A stretch of DNA of 64,000 nt, taken from NCBI GenBank assembly GCA_034190875.2, contig CM067356.1, forward strand, positions 22,193,258-22,257,257, given 5' to 3'. Positions 61,641 through 64,000 of the stretch are shown piece after piece. Numbering within the stretch: position 1 is the stretch's first letter; each line of letters begins with the position of its first letter. The translations under genes were made by a program, and so were the position numbers. The notes under the pieces were generated by a model. It was not told the origin of the DNA and did no database searches. It saw only the letters and a list, made by a program, of their open reading frames with translations. This DNA is from Urechis unicinctus. Lineage: Eukaryota > Annelida > Polychaeta > Xenopneusta > Urechidae.

Positions 61641-64000
61641 TATTAGAGAAAAATTACAGTGCAGAACTGAATCAATATATTATATCAGTGAATTTCGCGC
61701 TCTTTAAATATCTCTATACCATATATCATCACCCACTATTCGGCGCCACAAATTATAAACATGTGTTTCGTATTTGTTCTTGCTAATGGACACATGATCC
61801 AACGGCAACAGCATAGTGTGATTGTAGATTGCATTCATCTACATTTTGGTCAACAGGTTTCTCATCGAACAATAACTAAATACGTGTGAATTAAAGTATA
61901 CTTTTTTTCGCTCTCCGAAATTTGCTGCTTTGTAATGATTCTAAAGACTTAAGCAGTTCCACCGGTCCATCATGAATTTGTAAAACAGAACCAACCATCA
62001 GATTGATTTCACGTATAAGAAAATGCAACTTATGATCCGCAAAAACTAGACGATGCCAATTCATATAGTAAAAACGTTCATTACACGCCATTCTTCATTA
62101 CGAGAAGTGACGACAGAATAGGGCTTGCTTTGACTAATATTTGCTCTGTACGTGATGATATATGAGTTTTAATACCAGACATATTCGCTTCCCTGCAGCA
62201 TGCTTTATTACTTTTTCTAAGCAGTTGCATCGTTTAAATCTGTAACATTTGCCAGTGCTAATGTTTTCTTACCAAATGACAAATTAGTTGGGGTTTTTTA
62301 AGATATTTCAAAAGCTAAAGCACATACAACCATTGGTTCGTGACTTTTACTTGACTGATCAATGACACAAGAATTGGCGTCGTCATTTGTTGTAGAGGGT
62401 TCAAAGAGTCTTGCTTCATCATTTAATGACGATAAGCATTTTGCTGTACTGTATATCGTTGTTGTTTTGCACGTGAGAGATATAGCAGGTCTGTTGGCTC
62501 TAATACATTTAATATAGTAGACTCTGTTAAATTACTTAATGGTTATGCAGGCGATCTCTGTTGAATAGAAGCGCAGCTGCAGCAGTTATCAGAAATCACT
62601 GGACACCGGGCTGCACGATGGGTGAACACAAACACTTTGTAAATATGCCCACTGACCAAGAAAGAGCCCCCCCGGGCTAAATTCCTAATTCAGCCAGGCT
62701 GTATCTGCTATAGCATTCAAACGTGATGCTTCATATTGGAATCATATATTGATGTCAGACAATTCCAATGAACGTCACCGTTCTGGTTGAAAAGTTTGTC
62801 TTAAACTTATCTCCATGGGGAGAACTAAACCGGCAAATACTGTTCAGACATTTTGTTGTAGTTATTTGCCCTATGGTGGGGCATACGGGGGGCTTGACGC
62901 TGCATTTACCGACTTCTTCTCGCATTAAAATAGAAAACTTACACCATGTTGGTTTGACAAAATGTTTTCCTTGACCACTCGATGTGATTATAAATATTTG
63001 TCTGGTTGTTACTTACAAGTCTGCAATTTCCTTCATTCTGTTGATCAGAGCACTTATACAAACAGCGGGACAGAAAAATATTATATGGATATATTCAAAA
63101 TGCACGATTACCGGCAAAACAAGTGCCGCGTTGTGTTGTGCTAGTACTACGCCCACCTGATGGCTTTCAACAGCTAACTGTGTGATCAGCGCGCACCTGC
63201 CCGCATTATTGTCTTGGATAAAATTTATTGCCTGCAGCTATAATCGATATCCGTGTAATGTGATATGGGCATAAGATAGTCAAGAATACTTTGTTACTGT
63301 CAAGCATTTATCCGTGCTACGTTTGAATATTCATCAATTTAGTGAAGTGCTATGAGCCCTATTGTGTTTGTGTTTGCGTCGAACTTTTGCACATTCCGCC
63401 AGAACTTATGGAGTACTCGATGGAACAGTATGGGTCTCTGGAATCATTAATGGACCAACACAATCAGGTCTGAATCGTATTCAGTAGGGCACTTCTGAAG
63501 AATGTGGAAATAAAAACCCCATTCGATTTGAGTAGTAACCCATTGTCTGGGTGTATAAACATAAACTGCAGGAATAATGAAAAGATAAGCGCAATGTTTC
63601 AGCGTGGATCTTACATCTTGTGAGCACTTAAATTGATCAGGAAGCGATTTGGCAGACCGTCTCGACCACGCAGACTTGTTTTCAGAATAAATAATGCTTT
63701 AACAGAGGGTTGTGCCTTCCGATGTAGCTGCTTGTTAGTATAGCTTGATATTCATCTCCTCGGGGCGTATTCTGAACAATAGAGCGCGTATGACCTCAGC
63801 ATTCTTTTTACCATGATGTCTCGTTGATAGCACGTTGTATACTTGCACTGCCTGGGGCCAATGTGTGCCGGGTATATAATATACTCCTTCGGAAATGAAC
63901 GCTTGTTACATAGATAAGACAATTTAGTCACGCACTGGTTGAATTATGTGATGGTTCGTGCTCGATTTGTAACAAATGAGCTGAGTACTTGAATAATAAA
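61641..64000. other. AT-rich non-coding sequence to the window end
   Basis: Open frames of 60-68 codons on both strands without recognised motifs, splice pattern or repeats. No RNA gene seen. Confidence 0.4.

Overview
The window is a metazoan nuclear genome segment. Its genes are split by GT-AG introns, non-coding DNA is AT-rich, and there are many micro- and minisatellites. I recognise three conserved animal genes at protein level: flotillin-2, GPATCH3 and a class I myosin of the MYO1C/MYO1H type. The flotillin reads closest to what I recall of invertebrate Flo2 proteins. A lophotrochozoan, perhaps a mollusc, is my best guess; that is inference and no species is claimed.

Layout. (1) 1-6.2 kb: the 3' eight coding exons of a flotillin-2 gene (+); the first ~20 codons lie upstream of the window. 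(2) 6.3-7.2 kb: a dispersed repeat rich in GTGACCTTGA/AAGGTCA-like words. (3) 9.0-14.2 kb: a very large exon (+) coding for a ~1,725-residue zinc-finger protein. It has an acidic N-terminus, an AT-hook, six tandem ~115-residue modules each carrying three zinc-ligand sets, then classical fingers and a poly-Q/poly-H tract. Two one-base frame breaks split the reading frame. (4) 15.3-16.5 kb: a tandem copy of the dispersed repeat, in the opposite orientation. (5) 16.6-20.2 kb: complete six-exon GPATCH3 (-), with a perfect TGACGTCA element just upstream. (6) 20.6-31.7 kb: no supportable gene; several satellites. (7) 31.8-42.4 kb: a complete 28-exon class I myosin (+) of 1,027 residues with three IQ motifs and a TH1/PH tail. 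Its introns hold fold-back AT repeats, a perfect hairpin and a 41-bp minisatellite that fills a whole intron. (8) 42.7-64 kb: AT-rich and gene-poor. It has one two-exon gene for a two-transmembrane protein that resembles BK-channel beta subunits (KCNMB-like), with a TATA box. Decayed copies of this gene and its flanks recur at about 57 kb and 59 kb, so the region looks like old segmental duplications.

The recognised genes do not form an obvious pathway: flotillin-2 and myosin-1 are membrane/cortex proteins, while the zinc-finger protein and GPATCH3 are predicted nuclear proteins. They are simply neighbours. Two things deserve most attention. One is the six-module zinc-finger protein, whose repeat unit I do not recognise as a named family. 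The other is the KCNMB-like locus with its relics. Three separate one-base frame breaks in otherwise conserved coding sequence suggest residual indel errors in the assembly, though real mutations cannot be excluded.
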